DNA from: Hyphomicrobium facile
GTDB lineage: Bacteria; Pseudomonadota; Alphaproteobacteria; Rhizobiales; Hyphomicrobiaceae
DNA: 64,000 nt
Reading direction: 5' to 3'
Assembly: GCF_900116175.1 (NCBI RefSeq)
Contig: NZ_FPCH01000001.1
Coordinates: 1,118,501-1,182,500 of the forward strand
Shown here: in pieces, positions 1 to 7,259 of the stretch
Position numbering within the stretch: the stretch's first letter is position 1
Layout: each line of letters starts with the position of its first letter
The notes under the pieces: generated by a model
The model's database searches: none
Seen by the model: the letters and a program-made list of their open reading frames with translations, nothing else
What the model was told of the DNA's origin: nothing
Made by a program: the position numbers and the translations under genes

Positions 1-711
1 GCGGTGGCCGACCGGAGCATCGTATTCGCCGAACGTCGCTTGCGCACCAAGACCGGCGGTCTTGAGGTCGAGCGGCATATAGATGCGCTCGAACATCAGC
101 CGCTCCCAAGGCTTGCCGGAAGCCTTCTCGATCATCGCGCCGGCGATGACATAGCCGAGGTTCGCATACTGAAATTTGCCCGAATTTCCAAAGCTCGGAT
201 CGTGCTTCGAGCCCCAGTCCTTGATCATTCGCAAGCGCCAATCGGTGAGCGAGTGGTCGTGCGCGTCCGCGTCGAAGTAGAGCCTGCCGATCTCGTCGTT
301 GTCAGCCGCCACGCCACTTGTGTGGGAGAGAAGCTCGCGCAGCGTAATGGCGCCAAATCTCGGCCGGAGACCGGGGATGACGGGGCCTAGCACCTCGCTG
401 ATGGTCGAGTCCCAGCGGAGCTTGCCTTCATCGACCAGCATGCCCGCGAGCGTCGCCGTCATCGCCTTGGTGTCGGAGCCGAGGTGGAAGCGGTCGTCAA
501 CCGTCACCAGCGCGTCCCTGCCGGAAACGCGGACGCCGACCGCGCCGGCCGCGACCAGCTTTCCATCCTTCACCACCGCGGCTGCGAGGGCCGGCAGCTG
601 ATATTTGGCGCGGATGGGATCGAGGATCGTGTTGAGGTTCTCTTCGGCGAGCGCGGGTGCCGTGCAATTCAAGGCGAAGAGCATTGCGAGGAAGGTGAAA
701 AGGACGCGCAT
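1..711 (-). CDS. Serine hydrolase of the class C beta-lactamase family (3' end outside window)
   Basis: The reverse strand reads open from ATG at 711 to base 1, giving 237 codons with no stop, so the C-terminus lies outside the window. The N-terminus is a signal peptide ending near ALA-EE (residue ~22), which predicts a periplasmic protein. A Ser-x-x-Lys motif (SDTK, residues 79-82) and a Tyr-x-Asn motif (YAN, residues 182-184) are the catalytic signatures of class C beta-lactamases, penicillin-binding-like esterases and D-aminopeptidases. The third motif (KTG/HxG) would be in the missing part. Members of this family hydrolyse beta-lactams, esters or D-amino-acid peptides, and the substrate cannot be told from sequence. 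It is divergent from the cytochrome c gene at 966. Confidence 0.85.
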   Translation of the reverse strand, partial: MRVLFTFLAMLFALNCTAPALAEENLNTILDPIRAKYQLPALAAAVVKDGKLVAAGAVGVRVSGRDALVTVDDRFHLGSDTKAMTATLAGMLVDEGKLRWDSTISEVLGPVIPGLRPRFGAITLRELLSHTSGVAADNDEIGRLYFDADAHDHSLTDWRLRMIKDWGSKHDPSFGNSGKFQYANLGYVIAGAMIEKASGKPWERLMFERIYMPLDLKTAGLGAQATFGEYDAPVGHR

Positions 712-965
712 GAAACACCCGTTTTTTGTGACGATAGCTCGGAATGCCACACGCTGTCCCGGCTGACGGCCGGTCCGATAGGGGTTTGGTTTAGCGCCGG
801 TTAAAACGACATCGTTCGACGGTATCTTAAGCGCCGGGAACGCCAGAAATGGCGACTGGGGCTTATATGGATTGTCTAAAATCAATATGTGTCGGGTGCG
901 ATGTGGTTAGGGTCGCCTCGAGGAAGCGCAACGCAACCTGACAGAGGGGCAAACAGGGGGCAGGT

Positions 966-1328
966 ATGGGAAATCTTGGCAATTGCATCCGGATCATCGC
1001 GATGGCGCTCGGCACGCTTGCCGCGGTGTCGCCAGGCTTCGCCGCGCCACCGGACGATTATAACGCTGCCGCTAAAGGCCTGGCGATCCTCGAGAAGAAT
1101 TGCGCGCGCTGCCATGCGCTCGGACTGACGGGCGCCAGTCCGCATCCGCAGGCGCCGCCGTTCCGCGACGTCGTCGAGCGCTATCCGGTTGAAGACCTCG
1201 AGGAATCGCTCGCCGAGGGCATCGTCTCCGGGCATCCCGACATGCCGGAATTCACCTTCGAGGCGGATGAGGTCAATTCGATCGTGACTTACCTCAACAG
1301 CCTGAAGGCGAAAGAGAACGCCAAATAG
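966..1328 (+). CDS. Class I c-type cytochrome, periplasmic, 120 aa
   Basis: A small monohaem cytochrome c with an N-terminal signal peptide (cleavage near residues 26-27), a CARCH haem-attachment motif at residues 46-50 and a probable axial Met at 93 (HPDMPEF). It is expected to shuttle electrons in the periplasm. The ATG is preceded by a purine-rich AGGGGGCAGG site. The partner is not evident. The convergent gene at 1352-1732 resembles part of a haem-copper oxidase subunit I, so a respiratory link is an inference. A weak FNR-like half site (TTGTC-N4-ATCAA) lies at 872-885 but is not convincing. Confidence 0.88.
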   Translation: MGNLGNCIRIIAMALGTLAAVSPGFAAPPDDYNAAAKGLAILEKNCARCHALGLTGASPHPQAPPFRDVVERYPVEDLEESLAEGIVSGHPDMPEFTFEADEVNSIVTYLNSLKAKENAK

Positions 1329-1351
1329 AGAGTTACACGCACGAGTTATCC

Positions 1352-1732
1352 TCAGGCGCGGCGCACGGACGGCCAGGCGACGATCGCGAAAAGGATCATC
1401 GACGCCAATAGTCCGGTGGAGCCTGCCGCAGCGAAGGGCTGGCCCGCTTCGGTGCGTCCCATGAAGATCTGGACGAGGCCGGCGAGCATGATCAGCAGGC
1501 TCGCCTCGGCCAGCCAGAAATGCGCGGCTGCGAGGCGGCTCTTAGCTGCGGCTGGGAAGAGATGATAGAAAAATCCGAATAGCGCGAAGCTGACCCAGCC
1601 GACGACGAGCATGTGTGCGTGCGTCGGCATTTGAGCATGATCTTCCGTCATGCCCATCACAAGGCCAAGCGTCATGCCGAGCACGGCGTAAATCAGCGCG
1701 GATGCGAAGAAGCGGCTTGCTAATCCGGTCAT
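1352..1732 (-). CDS. Small integral membrane protein resembling a fragment of haem-copper oxidase subunit I, 126 aa
   Basis: The protein has four hydrophobic segments (about residues 8-27, 38-62, 70-90 and 104-121). Residues 36-60 contain a THAHMLVVGW motif followed by a second His in FFYHLFP, similar to the His-containing helices of cbb3-type/NO-reductase subunit I and NnrS-like proteins. A full subunit I has at least 12 helices, so this is a stand-alone mini-version or a remnant. ATG at 1732 follows a GGGGAGAAC ribosome site. It is convergent with the cytochrome c gene (23 nt between stops). Function is unknown; haem or copper binding is an inference from the His pattern. Confidence 0.7.
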   Translation of the reverse strand: MTGLASRFFASALIYAVLGMTLGLVMGMTEDHAQMPTHAHMLVVGWVSFALFGFFYHLFPAAAKSRLAAAHFWLAEASLLIMLAGLVQIFMGRTEAGQPFAAAGSTGLLASMILFAIVAWPSVRRA

Positions 1733-1859
1733 TGTTGTTCTCCCCGTCAGGTCTGTCTTTTCCGCCAGTAGTGCCCAAATGGCATTGCAGAAACGGTTGG
1801 CGAAGGCATTCGAGTCGTCTGATTAGCCGTGGCTAAGAGATACGACAAGGAGTTCAGTG

Positions 1860-2108
1860 ATGAGATGGAATTGGCGGCTTATGGCGGGTGCCGCGTTGAT
1901 CGTCATGTTTGCTGCACCGGCGGCGCAGGCGGAGACGGCGGCAAGCGCGGCGCGTGCTGCACGCGCTAAGAACTATCAGCACCGGAACCTTTACCCCGCG
2001 TACCCCGCAGAGCGTTTCAGCGGTCAGCACGAGACTTGGCGCGGCGGCGACCGTGATTTCGAGTATCGCCGGGCCCGTCGCCATGCTGCGGAACGCGGCT
2101 ACAGATAG
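1860..2108 (+). CDS. Small secreted basic protein (first of three tandem small secreted genes), 82 aa
   Basis: A signal peptide (roughly residues 1-24, ending AAQA-E) is followed by a mature part rich in Ala, Arg, Tyr and His with no recognised domain. An in-frame GTG lies at 1857, but ATG 1860 has better spacing (AAGGAG then seven nt). The leader and start region (acgacaaggagttcagtgatga) is the same as that of the third gene (2788), pointing to duplication. The signal peptide is related in style to the genes at 2305 and 2788. The mature part is more divergent and lacks the clear 26-residue block shared by those two. Function unknown. Confidence 0.7.
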   Translation: MRWNWRLMAGAALIVMFAAPAAQAETAASAARAARAKNYQHRNLYPAYPAERFSGQHETWRGGDRDFEYRRARRHAAERGYR

Positions 2109-2304
2109 GGCAGGCGGCCCGAGCGGGGCGGCCGTTGCTCGGCCGGGTGATTTCGCGAGCAAATGCGGGAAGATAGGCGTTTCCAGCGCAGCTGGTGTGT
2201 CTTTCCGCCGCCCGGGTGGCCGGAACAGGGGCTCGCGCATCGCGTTCCCAACAGTATGCGCGGGCATGTCAACGCCTGCTTAACCGAACAGTCGGAGAGA
2301 CACA

Positions 2305-2598
2305 GTGAGCGCAATGACGAAACGGAATTGGACGGCAGCGGCAGCGGCCGCATTGATGGTGGCGTTCGTTGCCCCTATGGCGCAGGCGGACTCGATTTCC
2401 AGTGTCGAGGGTGCGCGTGCGAAGGAACGCCAGGGCCGATATCTGAACAGACAGGATCGCGAGCAGCTGCGCCGCTACGGCGGCAACGACGATTCCTGGC
2501 GCGGCTATCGTGGATATGACTACAGCTACGGCTACGATGGTCCGGGCGTCAGCGTGTACGTTGGTCCGCGCGGATACTATGGACCGTACGATTACTAA
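2305..2598 (+). CDS. Small secreted Tyr/Gly-rich protein with the ARxK...RYG block, 97 aa
   Basis: GTG at 2305 is preceded by GGAG with seven-nt spacing, so it is preferred over ATG 2314. The signal peptide ends AQA-D. A 26-residue block (VEGARAK ... LRRYG) then matches, without gaps, the proteins at 2788 and 39936. The C-terminus is a Tyr/Gly-rich tail (repeated YGYD, GPRGYYGP) with aromatic residues about every second to third position, likely disordered or wall-associated. A Rho-independent terminator follows at 2622-2653, so it is its own transcript end. Function unknown. Confidence 0.72.
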   Translation: MSAMTKRNWTAAAAAALMVAFVAPMAQADSISSVEGARAKERQGRYLNRQDREQLRRYGGNDDSWRGYRGYDYSYGYDGPGVSVYVGPRGYYGPYDY

Positions 2599-2621
2599 TT
2601 GCATCGAATTGCACCGATTTG

Positions 2622-2653
2622 AGCGGCGGACTTCCGGTCCGCCGCTTTTCTTT
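2622..2653 (+). terminator. Intrinsic terminator after the small secreted gene at 2305
   Basis: A 9-bp GC-rich stem (GCGGCGGAC / GTCCGCCGC) with a short loop is followed by TTTTCTTTT, 24 nt after the stop codon. Confidence 0.85.
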
Positions 2654-2787
2654 TGGGCCTAATGCCGCGGCCCGCTTCGTTGGAACGGTCGCGAAGCGTT
2701 CGAGTTGGCAACGCTATGTCAGAGCATCCATGCGCTGGCACTCCCGCCTGAAGACTTGGGGCCGGATACACGACAAGGAGTTCAGTG

Positions 2788-3021
2788 ATGAAAAGGAATT
2801 GGACGGCTGCTGCGGGCGCAGCGTTGATCTTGGCGTCGTTTTTTGCGCCGTTGGCGCAGGCTGAGTCGATCTCCGGCGTCGAGGGCGCTCGCGCAAAGGC
2901 CCGGACGGGAGAGCCATTGAGCCCGCGCGAGCGCTCGATGCTGCACAGATGGGGTACCGGTACCGGCCGCCACATCCCGAGCGGCCGCGTCCATCGCAGC
3001 CCGCCGAATGGCGGGTATTAA
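2788..3021 (+). CDS. Small secreted protein with the ARxK...RWG block, 77 aa
   Basis: ATG 2788 follows AAGGAG at seven nt (in-frame GTG at 2785 is too close). The signal peptide ends AQA-E. Residues that follow (VEGARAK ... LHRWG) align gap-free with the 2305 product and with the product at 39936. The C-terminal tail is short and basic, with Arg, His, Gly and Pro. It is separated from the previous gene by a terminator and carries its own copy of the leader seen at 1860. Function unknown; expected to be exported. Confidence 0.72.
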   Translation: MKRNWTAAAGAALILASFFAPLAQAESISGVEGARAKARTGEPLSPRERSMLHRWGTGTGRHIPSGRVHRSPPNGGY

Positions 3022-3083
3022 TTTGAGTTTTTGATGTGAGGAAGACGCAACGGGCGCGCGCAAGCGGCCGGTGAAGTAAGCAA

Positions 3084-3126
3084 GCACACACGGCGGCCGG
3101 CTCGCAGTAGGCGAGTCGCCGTGTGC
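3084..3126 (-). repeat. 41-bp-family nested hairpin (GANTC palindrome), reverse orientation, 43 bp
   Basis: Outer arms GCACACGGCG / CGCCGTG(TG)TGC, inner stem CTCGC / GCGAG, and the CCGGC half-bulge. It carries GAGTC, the complement of the family's GACTC. Confidence 0.8.
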
Positions 3127-3453
3127 AAATAAAAAACGGAAGCGGAGCGCGGGAAGCGCTAAAAGTGTTCCGGAACTTTAAAGCGCTTCGGGGGCGCTCC
3201 GCCGCAGGCACTCTTTTCCATTTGGGCGATATGGGCGGTTCCTTATGCCGCCAGCAGGGGTGCTGCATACTCCGAGCATCGCGCCAAATCCTGCGTTCGC
3301 GCCTTGGGCCGTTACGTCCTTGCGCGCGAACGATCACCTACGCCCCACCCCCAGTCGCTAAACGGGTCTCGAGACTGTCCGTCGGTCGTCGAGGCGAGGT
3401 GAGGGGAAGTATGGGGTGTGCGGAGAGAGCGGGGATAAGTTTTATTGGTGGGA
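3127..3453. other. Gene-free stretch with a 61-bp palindrome and a diverged repeat-C copy
   Basis: No credible coding frame. It holds a long hairpin at 3142-3202 and, at about 3341-3451, a degenerate copy of the repeat also found at 9024 and 9707 (shared block GCGGGGATAAGTTTT near the end). The AT-rich acquired block starts immediately after. Confidence 0.6.
3142..3202. repeat. 61-bp imperfect palindrome
   Basis: The ends GCGGAGCGC / GCGCTCCGC are perfect 9-nt complements. Inner AGCGCT / AGCGCT segments also pair, and the centre is the 10-bp palindrome GTTCCGGAAC at 3167-3176. It could extrude as a cruciform or form an RNA hairpin. No U-run follows, so it is not a standard terminator. Confidence 0.7.
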
Positions 3454-3723
3454 TTATTGCGATGCGCGGCTATTAAACTTCGTCACTGCATTATTGTAAT
3501 CGGTAGTGGCTTCATCGGCTTCTCGTCTCAAGCAAGACAAAAATTCTTCGATTCCGAATTTGTAAGACACCATTCCGCGTTTGCAGCTGTCGAATTCGTT
3601 CTGGTCGTCAAATCTGCTGTAGCCATACACGCATGATGGTGCGTCGGGTTTATAACATGATGCATAAGAGATTCCTGGCAGGAAAATAAATCCTGTCACT
3701 AGTGCACGGATGCTAAGATTCAT
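3454..3723 (-). CDS. Small secreted Cys-containing protein, 89 aa
   Basis: A signal peptide (about residues 1-21, ending SYA-S) is followed by a mature domain with four Cys residues (SCYKPDAPSC ... DSC ... LSC) that could form two disulphides, and a helical C-terminus. ATG 3723 is chosen because it begins the signal peptide; an in-frame ATG at 3741 is possible. The gene is AT-richer than its surroundings and is divergent from the SLATT gene at 3918. It may belong to the same acquired block. Function not recognised. Confidence 0.65.
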   Translation of the reverse strand: MNLSIRALVTGFIFLPGISYASCYKPDAPSCVYGYSRFDDQNEFDSCKRGMVSYKFGIEEFLSCLRREADEATTDYNNAVTKFNSRASQ

Positions 3724-3917
3724 TTTTGTTCTCGATCTCATCCAGAAATTCCCGTCTCTTCGCCGGATCGGATCCGTGCTAATCGATACTTCGCTTGCAA
3801 AGCTAGTTATTTTACGTTTTGCACTTCCGCGTTCATTTCTTTATTCCGCGATTGTTGTAATGGGGCCCAGCTTGAATCATATTTGCGGAGCACGCTTCGC
3901 TGGGGGACGAAGACGAC

Positions 3918-4784
3918 ATGAAGCAAGAAGACTATCCTGCTTTATTCCTTGACGCTGATGCAGCCTCTAACCTGTATCAGTCCAAGTTCTTGCGGCTTAT
4001 CCGTGGAGAGTACATGGTACTATTCCTCGCGGCCGTATTCTCAATGAATTTTTTTACCGATGTTATTTATGGCGTGCTTTACGCAGGTGTTTTCTTCGTG
4101 GGTTTGCTCGTCCTCGTGAGTCGGGCGCAGACCAAGCCAGAGCAGTGGTGGTATCGTTGTCGCGCACTCGCTGAGAGCGTGAAAACTTTAACGTGGCGCT
4201 ACATGATGCGAGCCACGCCTTTTGAGGGTGATGAAGCGACTGCTAAGCTAAAATTACGCGACGAACTGCACAAAATGTTTCGTGAGAACAAGGATGTGGC
4301 AAAGCAGATAACCAATGACTGGTCGGGCAACAATCAGATAACAGAAGCTATGGTCGAGGTGCGAGGGCTAAAGCGGGTCGATCGGATGACCTATTACCTT
4401 AAACACCGCGTAGATGAACAGCGCGGTTGGTACAATCGCAAGTCAAAGACCAATCGAGACTGCGCAAAGTTGTGGTTTTGGATAAGCGGCATCGCTTACG
4501 TTCTCGCGGGCAGTATGGTCCTATCTCGCATTGCTTATCCCGATTGGAAGTTTTGGCCGATTGAACCGCTGATCGTCGTTGCCACGTCTATTGTTGGTTG
4601 GATGCAGATTAAAAAATTCAATGAGCTCGCCGCCGCTTACACGGTTGCTGCCCACGAAATAGGATTGATCCGTCCCATGGCGGACGCTGTGACCAATGAA
4701 GCGAGTTTTTCAGAGTTCGTGAATGATGCAGAGAAGGCGTTTTCGCGAGAGCACACTCTTTGGATTGCGAGACAATCGGATTAA
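3918..4784 (+). CDS. SLATT/DUF4231-type four-helix membrane protein, putative pore-forming defence effector, 288 aa
   Basis: Two pairs of transmembrane helices are visible (about residues 32-68 and 185-230), separated by a long charged helical region (about 75-180, with a conserved-looking QWWYRCRALAES at about 75-86) and followed by a helical tail. This duplicated two-helix plan fits the SLATT (SMODS- and SLOG-associating 2TM effector) superfamily, of which DUF4231 is part. Such proteins are thought to form membrane pores when a partner senses infection. The next gene, 10 nt downstream on the same strand, is TIR-like, which supports a two-component defence cassette. Base composition is AT-richer than the backbone. 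An unrelated membrane scaffold remains possible. Confidence 0.7.
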   Translation: MKQEDYPALFLDADAASNLYQSKFLRLIRGEYMVLFLAAVFSMNFFTDVIYGVLYAGVFFVGLLVLVSRAQTKPEQWWYRCRALAESVKTLTWRYMMRATPFEGDEATAKLKLRDELHKMFRENKDVAKQITNDWSGNNQITEAMVEVRGLKRVDRMTYYLKHRVDEQRGWYNRKSKTNRDCAKLWFWISGIAYVLAGSMVLSRIAYPDWKFWPIEPLIVVATSIVGWMQIKKFNELAAAYTVAAHEIGLIRPMADAVTNEASFSEFVNDAEKAFSREHTLWIARQSD

Positions 4785-4794
4785 GGGGGGGGCT

Positions 4795-5289
4795 GTGGCT
4801 AATGTTGCATACATCGTCTTCGATGGCGACAACGACAAGTGGGCATACGCCTATATTAAGGGATGGAAAGAAAATAAAAATATCGATTTTGACTATAACG
4901 ATGCTCACGATCTGGACTCAATGAGCGGGCGTGCGCAATACGAGCAATATGTTAAGTCGAAGTTGCGAGAGCGGATGGAAGAATCAGACGCGGTTGTTGT
5001 TTTGATCGGCGAAAAAACGAAAAATCTTTACAAATACATTCGATGGGAATTGGACCTCGCGCTTGATCTCGGCCTACCCATTATCGCGGCCAATCTTAAC
5101 AAAACGAATGGACAGGATGCTGACCTGTGTCCTGCCATTATTCGAGATAAGGCCTGTGTGGTGCATATTCCCTATACCCTTAAGGCGCTCAAGCACGCCA
5201 TGACCAACTTTCCCGGATTTTTCCGCCGATTGAGTGCAGCAGAAAAGAAGGCCAAGACGACGTATTCATACAAGCAGTTCGATACGTAG
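4795..5289 (+). CDS. TIR-like (DUF1863/ThsB-like) nucleotide-processing protein, 164 aa
   Basis: The start is GTG 4795, directly after an AAGGGGGGGG ribosome site that overlaps the stop of the SLATT gene. Upstream ATG 4723 lies inside that gene and has no such site. The fold pattern is TIR-like: strand 1 VAYIVFDGDND (residues 4-14), a central strand AVVVLIGEKT (66-75), then YIRWELDLALDLGLPIIAANL, in which Glu85 matches the conserved Trp-Glu of ThsB-type TIR domains. In Thoeris, ThsB makes an NAD-derived signal that activates an effector. Pairing with a SLATT protein suggests the same logic with a membrane-pore effector (inference). Confidence 0.72.
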   Translation: MANVAYIVFDGDNDKWAYAYIKGWKENKNIDFDYNDAHDLDSMSGRAQYEQYVKSKLRERMEESDAVVVLIGEKTKNLYKYIRWELDLALDLGLPIIAANLNKTNGQDADLCPAIIRDKACVVHIPYTLKALKHAMTNFPGFFRRLSAAEKKAKTTYSYKQFDT

Positions 5290-5349
5290 ACGTGTCCGCC
5301 CTGCCCGAATAGGCAAAGGGTTCGCGAGAGGCTACGTACTTTCGTTTGC

Positions 5350-5398
5350 CGGCCCCACCCGGCGCTGCGCGCCGCGCTCCCCGCAAGCGGGAGGGTAA
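5350..5398. repeat. Repeat B copy (CCCCACCCGGCGC ... CCCCGC/GCGGG type)
   Basis: Starts with ccccacccggcgct and ends with the small hairpin CTCCCCGC-AA-GCGGGAG. Similar copies occur at 5975-6069 (interrupted), 59105-59151 (inverse) and partially at 59185-59215. Confidence 0.65.
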
Positions 5399-5487
5399 GT
5401 TATTCCGCCGCTTGCTTCTTGCTCGCAGGCTTCGGCTTTCTCGCCAGCACCGGCTTCATGATACTGTCCCGTGTTGGTTTCCTTGAC
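5395..5487 (-). pseudogene. Decayed duplicate of the uvrA 3' end
   Basis: Read on the minus strand, this matches the last ~28 codons of the intact uvrA that ends at 12381. It reads KETNTGQY, then after a one-base insertion [19 protein letters not shown], where uvrA has [27 protein letters not shown], and both end in TAA. Similarity fades past about 5490. No other uvrA sequence is present here. It is in the same orientation as uvrA 7 kb away, so the two ends form a diverged direct repeat around the accessory region. Confidence 0.75.
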
Positions 5488-5507
5488 CTCGGTGCAGCGG
5501 AGGAAGC

Positions 5508-5918
5508 ATGGCGTTCGCGATCAAGGCTGAGGTTGTCGATCCGCGTGCGGGGACGTTTGTGTTCGTCGCGCAGAAGACGATGTACGGCGGGAAGCTCATC
5601 GCCGAGGGCGACGTTATTTTCGTGTTCGCGAGCGAGAACGAGGGTGGGCAGGGGCTCATCGCGCGCGGCGTCGTCACTTCGGCTGAGGCGACTCCGAGGA
5701 AGCCCGGTGTCGAGCGGCAAACTCCGCGCGTGAGCGTCACGATCCGCCGCACAGCGCTCGCGAAGCAGCCGCTGGGTCGTGCCAAGCTCAAGGCTTTCTC
5801 CGATTGGAACGACGGCCGTCCGGAGACCGAGCTCAATTTCAAATTCTACCGGCAGGCGACGAACAAGATCGTCGGGATCTCGGATGAAGCCGCGATGTTT
5901 CTAGGTAGATTTTTCTAG
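5508..5918 (+). CDS. Conserved hypothetical protein, possibly PUA/EVE-like fold, 136 aa
   Basis: A well-formed gene with GGAGGAAGC before ATG 5508. The first half is a run of short beta-strand-like segments (GTFVFVAQK, GDVIFVFASEN, GLIARGVVTSAEA) that resembles the PUA-like/ASCH/EVE group of nucleic-acid or modified-base binding domains. The second half is basic and ends in SDEAAMFLGRFF. It starts right beside the decayed uvrA end. I do not recognise a named family; the fold suggestion is weak. Confidence 0.6.
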   Translation: MAFAIKAEVVDPRAGTFVFVAQKTMYGGKLIAEGDVIFVFASENEGGQGLIARGVVTSAEATPRKPGVERQTPRVSVTIRRTALAKQPLGRAKLKAFSDWNDGRPETELNFKFYRQATNKIVGISDEAAMFLGRFF

Positions 5919-5974
5919 TTGGCGCACGGCGACACGCGTTCCGCGCGCCGGCCGCCGTGCGCTGCTGGCCGCTT

Positions 5975-6069
5975 CCCCCACCCGGCGCTTTTTGATTGCG
6001 GCTTCCGACTCCGCTCCGCGGAGCCGGCCGGAAGCCGCGCTTTGCGCCACCCTCCCCGCAAGGGGGAGG
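5975..6069. repeat. Repeat B copy split by insertion of a 41-bp-family hairpin
   Basis: The left part 5975-5989 and right part 6044-6069 together match the uninterrupted repeat B at 59105-59151 (read in reverse). Bases 5990-6043 are extra and contain the hairpin at 5998-6038. Confidence 0.75.
5998..6038 (+). repeat. 41-bp nested hairpin (GANTC palindrome)
   Basis: Outer arms GCGGCTTCCG / CGGAAGCCGC, inner stem CTCCGC / GCGGAG, CCGGC half-bulge, GACTC present. Confidence 0.85.
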
Positions 6070-6099
6070 TAAGTGATCGCGGGCGCGGACTCGATGGCG

Positions 6100-6573
6100 T
6101 CAGCCGCGGCGGGCCTTTTCGATGGCGGCGACGTCGATCTTCTGCATGGTCATCATGGCTTCGAACGCGCGCTTTGCTTCGTCGCCTCCGGCAGCCAGCG
6201 CCTCCATCAATACGCGCGGCGTGATCTGCCAGTTGACGCCCCATTTATCGCTGCACCACCCGCACTCGCTCTCCTTGCCGCCGTTGCCGACGATGGCATT
6301 CCAATAACGGTCGGTTTCCTCCTGATTGTCGGTGGCGATCTGAAAGGAGAAAGCTATGCTGTGCTTTATCTCCGGGCCGCCATTGATGCCCATGCACGGG
6401 ATGCCGGCGACGGTGAATTCGACCACCAGCGGGTTGCCCTTCTTGCCGGACGGGTAGTCGCTCGGCGCGTAGTGGATGGCGCCGACTTTGCTGTCCGGGA
6501 AGGTCTTGGCGTAGAAGTGGGCGGCGGCTTCGGCGTCCTTGTCGTACCAGACGCAAATCGTGTTCTTGGGCAC
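6100..6573 (-). CDS. VOC-superfamily (PhnB/glyoxalase-like) protein, 157 aa
   Basis: The start is GTG 6573, preceded by AGGGAGGACACC; a longer frame to 6813 runs through a repeat and has no ribosome site. The protein begins VPKNTICVWYDKDAEAAAHFYAKTFP and has the paired beta-alpha-beta-beta-beta modules of the vicinal-oxygen-chelate fold, with the PhnB-type GGPEIKHSIAFSF and CGWCSDKWGVNWQ segments. PhnB-like proteins are often called 3-demethylubiquinone methyltransferase-like, but their activity is mostly unproven. It is divergent from the arsenic operon, with two repeats between. Confidence 0.82.
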   Translation of the reverse strand: MPKNTICVWYDKDAEAAAHFYAKTFPDSKVGAIHYAPSDYPSGKKGNPLVVEFTVAGIPCMGINGGPEIKHSIAFSFQIATDNQEETDRYWNAIVGNGGKESECGWCSDKWGVNWQITPRVLMEALAAGGDEAKRAFEAMMTMQKIDVAAIEKARRG

Positions 6574-6673
6574 GCGGTGTCCTCCCTGAGAGACGTTTCG
6601 ATCGCTTAGGTGCTTGGTTTTCTTAAGACGGTCTCGCCGGTCCAGTTCCGACATGGGGAAGTGTCTTTTGTGG

Positions 6674-6714
6674 GCGCCTTCCGACTCGCCTCCGGCGAGC
6701 CGGCCGGAAGGCGC
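6674..6714 (+). repeat. 41-bp nested hairpin, left copy of the pair around the ars operon
   Basis: Outer arms GCGCCTTCCG / CGGAAGGCGC, inner stem CTCGCC / GGCGAG, CCGGC half-bulge, GACTC present. The hairpin plus eight flanking bases (6674-6722) is identical to 8935-8983. Confidence 0.9.
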
Positions 6715-6767
6715 GGGAATGTTGCTTCTTTCATGCATTATTGAAGTTCGAATAAGGCAATAAGCGT

Positions 6768-6806
6768 GCGCAACCGGCCGGCTCGCGGAACGCGAGTCGG
6801 TTGCGC
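6768..6806 (-). repeat. Nested hairpin of the 41-bp family, reverse orientation, 39 bp
   Basis: Outer arms GCGCAACCG / CGGTTGCGC, inner CTCGCG / CGCGAG, GAGTC present. It lies 106 bp upstream of arsR. Confidence 0.85.
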
Positions 6807-6911
6807 CAACCAATGTTCCGCGGCGTTGGGTCTTCGTGCGAGCGCCTCGAATGCTTCGTCTCGATCCATTTTTACATTTGCATGATTCAACAAATGTTGT
6901 AGTGTGTAATT

Positions 6912-7259
6912 ATGAACAGCAAAGACGCCGTGACCTGCCTTGCCGCCCTGGCCCATGACCAGCGTTTGGCCATCTTCCGCCTTCTGGTGAGGGAAGGCCC
7001 TTCCGGTCTGCCTGCAGGAGAGATTGCCGATGCCGTCGGCGCGACCCCAACGGGGGCTTCCTTCCATTTGAAGGAGCTGGACCGTGCGGGCCTCATCCAC
7101 GCCACGCGGGTCGGCCGCTACATCCGCTATGCGGTGCATTTCGACAGGGTTCGCCAGATGCTGACGTTCCTGACGGAAGACTGCTGCCAGGGTCAGCCGG
7201 AGCTTTGCGGTTCAACGATCAAGAAAGCGCGCAAGTTGTGTAAGGGAGATGCGAAATGA
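6912..7259 (+). CDS. arsR: ArsR/SmtB-family transcriptional repressor, 115 aa
   Basis: A winged helix-turn-helix with the typical ALAHDQRLAIFRLLVREGP opening, recognition helix near TPTGASFHLKELDRAGLI (about residues 51-68) and wing RVGRYIRYAV. A C-terminal EDCC ... C cluster (about residues 95-104) could bind arsenite or another thiophilic metalloid; ArsR proteins place such cysteines in varied positions. It is the first gene of arsR-arsC-aqpS-arsH and is expected to repress its own operon until arsenite binds. The ATGA at 7256-7259 overlaps the arsC start. Confidence 0.93.
   Translation: MNSKDAVTCLAALAHDQRLAIFRLLVREGPSGLPAGEIADAVGATPTGASFHLKELDRAGLIHATRVGRYIRYAVHFDRVRQMLTFLTEDCCQGQPELCGSTIKKARKLCKGDAK

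Noticed and set aside
872-885. FNR-like site before the first cytochrome c
   Set aside because: Only one half matches (TTGTC-N4-ATCAA); expected by chance at this frequency.
6574-6813. N-terminal extension of the VOC gene
   Set aside because: It would translate through a 41-bp repeat and part of another; GTG 6573 has a clear ribosome site.
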